From: Litoditis marina
Lineage: Eukaryota > Nematoda > Chromadorea > Rhabditida > Rhabditidae
NCBI GenBank assembly: GCA_964036275.1
Contig: OZ038439.1
Coordinates: 14,374,830 to 14,438,829 of the forward strand
Length of the DNA: 64,000 nt
Direction of reading: 5' to 3'
Of this stretch, positions 60,890-64,000 are shown one piece after another. The notes beneath the pieces were generated by a model that saw nothing but the letters and a program-made list of their open reading frames with translations, ran no database searches and was not told where the DNA came from. The number at the start of each line of letters is the position of its first letter. Within the stretch, counting starts at the first letter, position 1. A program made the translations under genes and the position numbers.

Positions 60890-62438
60890 ATAAAATAGTT
60901 CCACACATAAAATAGTTTTCATCATAAATGTATGGTACATTTCAAACTCATCAACATACATGTGTTTTTTTAATCTCGCTCACCTCAAATATACGTTTGT
61001 TCTCTATAATAAAAATAATACTGTATCTTTTTTATCATTGTATTACGTCACAATAACATACAAAAAGGAAAGACGTTCATGTATATATACGAGAAGAAAT
61101 ATGTAGCCGTCTAGTAAAGAAAAAATGAGTAATTGGCGAGTGTTCTTTGCGTGGACAGGCTACTAAGCAAAACTTTCCTCGGAGTTCACCAATTAGTCTG
61201 AAGATGACCTGAAAATAATATGAATTGTGAAAAAGACAAACGATCGAATATTCTCATACTGTGCAAACGACAATATGAGATTTTTGATTGGCTTCCAGGA
61301 TAAGATGTCAGGGGAAACAGTTGTATATGAGAGCTAGGTAAAATGTGGAGAAAACGGTACTTTGTCTCGCAGGTTATAGTAATAACAGTAAAAACAACTA
61401 TGCTAACTAAAACAAAACTGAAATTTAAATTAAACCCACAAAGTGACAGAGACAGAAGGGTTTTGACACTACTGATCGAAAGCTGTAATAAGACATATTT
61501 TCCACCAGCCCCAGTCTTGTTTTTGTTTGTTCCTGTGAAAACACTAGTGAAAACATAAAAATTATAACAATGAAACGTGACCCCCTACTATTCAAAATGC
61601 ATTGAACAACTTTCGAAAAAAGTGTAGTTTCTGTCTCAAAAGTGGTATCAACTGTTAATTCAATTGTGAGAAATCTCAAATATTGGTTTTCGTCTTTGTA
61701 GTCTGGTCAAAGCGAGTATAAGTTGGCAGAGACACAAAAACCTCAACAAATTCGTGCGTAACTGATTGTGAAGTCATGTTAAGTTTCTGTCTTGAAAGTG
61801 GTATGAACTGTTAACTCAATGGTGAGAATTCTCCAACAGATCGCAATTCTCAGAAAGAGAAACACACTTCAGGACACTTGAAAATAGTGATATTCGGAAT
61901 CAGAATTCTTGAAAGTCGAAATTCGTTCACCAGGGAAGCAAAAATTTTTGAACATGTTTCTCAATTCTACACCTGCGCTTGGGGAACGCCGTTTTGGCTA
62001 TAATGTTGGTCAATTGCACAGTCACGTGAAACATATTAAACACAGCAAAACTCAGAAATGTTATTTTCCAATCTACTTAACAGCAGGTTTACAGTATGCT
62101 AGATTTTCGGATTGGTTTCCGATTAGAGAACTTTGCAGAGCTGAATGAATGCAAATTCGTGCCAAATCTGAGACTTGAAGCAATTTAATTTAAATGTCAA
62201 AGACCTACATCCATCTCGAGTTCTATAGAATCAAGAACTTTTGAAAAATAAAACATTCTTTCTATTGGATTTTTTTGATTTTTTATGACTTATCTGTTTT
62301 GAGATTTATTTTGAGAAAGATGTCTGAAGAGCAGTCAGTCACAAACTATGAAAAACCACAAAGTTTTTTCATGACCATGAATCCTCACGTCCTATGACTA
62401 TGACGTCCCCACGATTTATTCCAAGATTTATTAATAAG
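60890..62438. repeat. Module D: family Q copy 5 and neighbouring sequence
   Basis: It matches 1780-3290. On the minus strand the exon near 61350-61260 is open (SYTTVSPDILSWKPIKNLIL) and lacks the TAG of other copies. The tail exon near 61185-61220 has TAGTCTGA for TTCGACTGA, changing the frame start. It ends where the palindrome-ended element begins at ATTA (62439). Confidence 0.6.
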
Positions 62439-62809
62439 ATTAGTAAAAAGTGGGGGAACCAACGAATGTGTGAGTTGTGTTTGGTTCGACCTCTATATCA
62501 GCAAAAAGTGAACAATACAAATTGCTGTGATACTGTAGCAGAAGTATTCCGCAAAAATAGAACAATACAAATGTTGCACAATGGTTCACAACGCACGCAT
62601 GATATTTCAGAAATTGCCGAAGGGTATTTCATGTGTACTTTGACGACATGCGTGCGTTGTGAACCATTGTGCAACATTTGTATTGTTCTATTTTTGCGGA
62701 ATACTTCTGCTACAGTATCACAGCAATTTGTATTGTTCACTTTTTGCTGATATAGAGGTCGAACCAAACACAACTCACACATTCGTTGGTTCCCCCACTT
62801 TTTACTAAT
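62439..62809. repeat. Near-perfect palindrome: 163-bp arms, 45-bp loop
   Basis: Arms 62439-62601 and 62647-62809 appear to be exact reverse complements (ATTAGTAAAAAGTGGGGG ... CCCCCACTTTTTACTAAT). Both strands therefore translate to the same peptide (CELCLVRPLYQQKVNNTNCC), which is a property of the palindrome and not a gene. Confidence 0.9.
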
Positions 62810-64000
62810 TGTTCGTTTTTTGCTAGTTGTACTCCTACAACTTCATATGTTGCCTATTCACAGAGTGGATCTTGTGAACTCATTATAATATTATGGAAAT
62901 CTCAGTTTTGTGTGTGCACGAAGCCGAATGCAGACCATAAAATTGCTGATGTTGTAATATAACGCAGGTTACTGGCTCTGTGACTATCAACAACTGAACA
63001 AAAACGCTAAACGTTCCGATTGACATGTACACCGCTTTTAGCGGCGATAAGCGATGGGGATTGGCGCCATTGACAAATCTACAATTAGAGACACCAACTC
63101 ACTTACAATATAGCCATTATTTCCAATACCACATCAGAAACCTCCGTTGAAACTTTTTTTCATTCCTGCGTCAATTGACACACGCGTCTGGCGCCAGAAC
63201 GAAACGAAATTTTCTAGGTTTTCGAGCTTTCAGTACACACTACATGTGTCAATTACTGATTGGAGCAATAATCAAACTATTCAATTGTAAGTTTCGTGTG
63301 TTTTTGTTTTGCGCCATTTGGCGTCTGTTCCGAGCCAGACGATAAAATTCGATTTTGAATTTGTGGAGCTTTATTTCACATTGGAATATTCAATATCTGT
63401 TAACTTGAAACAGTTTGATTGACGATAACTGATATTTTTTCAACTTTGGCGCCAATTGACGCCAGCGCACAGTGCCAACAGAACTTTTTTGATTTTCAGA
63501 TTGAGCATCTTACTTGCCATGTGATAGTATTTAGTGTACCGAATTTCAGACGATTCCATTGACGCTGTCGTGAGTTTGGGTTTTGGCGCCATCTGGCGCC
63601 TGGTTCGAGCGCCAGAAGAAAAATTTCAGTTTTGGAAAAAGACTTTCACACTTTCCACCAAATTATTCAATTTCTATCAGTGTTCAACATTTTAGTTGAC
63701 GATAAATAGTGTTTTGCCGTTTTTGGCGCCTATTGGCGCCAGCGCCGGGCGCCAATGATGATGTATTCATTTCATATTTGGCGCAACGGGCTAACTTTTG
63801 CATTATAACTCATGTTTCAAATTTCAGCTAAATCGGTTCGGTAGTTTTTCCAATAGTGGTTTTTGGCGCCCATTGGCGCCCGCGCCCGGCGCCAATGAGG
63901 AGCTATACATCTCATATTTGGCGCGACGGGCTAAATTTTGCATTAGAACTCATGTTTCCAATTTCAGCTAAATCGGTTCGATAGTTTTTCCAATAGTCGT
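62443..64000 (+). mobile_element. Second palindrome-ended GGCGCC element, cut by the window edge
   Basis: It begins with the palindrome, then follows the 54231-54540 sequence closely (TTTTTTGCTAGTTGTACTCC). It has an extra ~210 bases at about 63119-63335 that the 53821 copy lacks, then the GGCGCC units (63720-63900). It runs off the right edge. The left flank differs from the 53821 copy, which fixes the palindrome as the true left end. Confidence 0.7.

Noticed and set aside
62394..62782. A 118-codon frame on one strand and a 94-codon frame on the other with the same peptide
   Set aside because: The identity of the two peptides is caused by the DNA palindrome. The same applies to 53808-54203.

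Overview
The window reads as repeat-rich nuclear DNA of a nematode, most likely Caenorhabditis-like. This is inferred from the splice signals, not from a species match. Acceptors are almost all TTTTCAG or TTTCCAG and donors GTAAG or GTGAG. Two gene models begin with an acceptor one base before the ATG, as in spliced-leader trans-splicing. DNA transposons, MITEs, Helitrons and an LTR element fill most of the sequence. There is no bacterial-style operon, rRNA, CRISPR array or convincing functional tRNA. Most short open frames are chance frames in repeats.

Layout. A ~10 kb composite module (A, about 853-10815) recurs as B (37918-47156). Parts recur as C (about 51560-53816 plus 55620-59416), D (60890-62440) and smaller pieces (26350-27235, 48740-49500). 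Each full module carries, in order: the 3' exons of a charged-protein gene (family N, + strand), minus-strand exons ending in a short acidic tail (family Q), an inverted copy of the N exons, a GGTAACC-type MITE, and then exons of a small membrane-protein gene (family M) peppered with MITEs and a tRNA-derived repeat. Between A and B lie the best M gene (15579-19543), two head-to-tail Helitrons packed with minisatellite (21783-26241), an LTR retrotransposon (28028-31174), a large hairpin (33797-34323), an array of TGACGTCA sites (34437-35019) and the 5' exons of an N gene (36131 onward). After B come unique AT-rich DNA, a CCATGG mini-array that switches orientation (51305-51491), an element with a palindromic left end inserted in module C (53821-55615), an intact two-exon gene (60059-60592) with its broken copy at 11464, and a second copy of the palindrome-ended element running off the right edge.

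Genes. Three families have exon structures that hold together by phase. M is a protein of roughly 200 residues with three hydrophobic segments; one apparently intact copy and three decayed copies. N is a small charged protein with a Cys-rich exon and a basic C-terminal exon; every plus-strand copy has the same TAA. T is a 114-residue protein with a TATA box and initiator; one intact copy and one with a stop. None could be assigned a function from sequence alone.

Mobile DNA. Several insertions can be proved here because an empty paralogous site is also present: the Helitron pair (A|T site), a TA-flanked MITE (6448-6623), the palindrome-ended element (ATTA target) and a TIR element (47570-48261).
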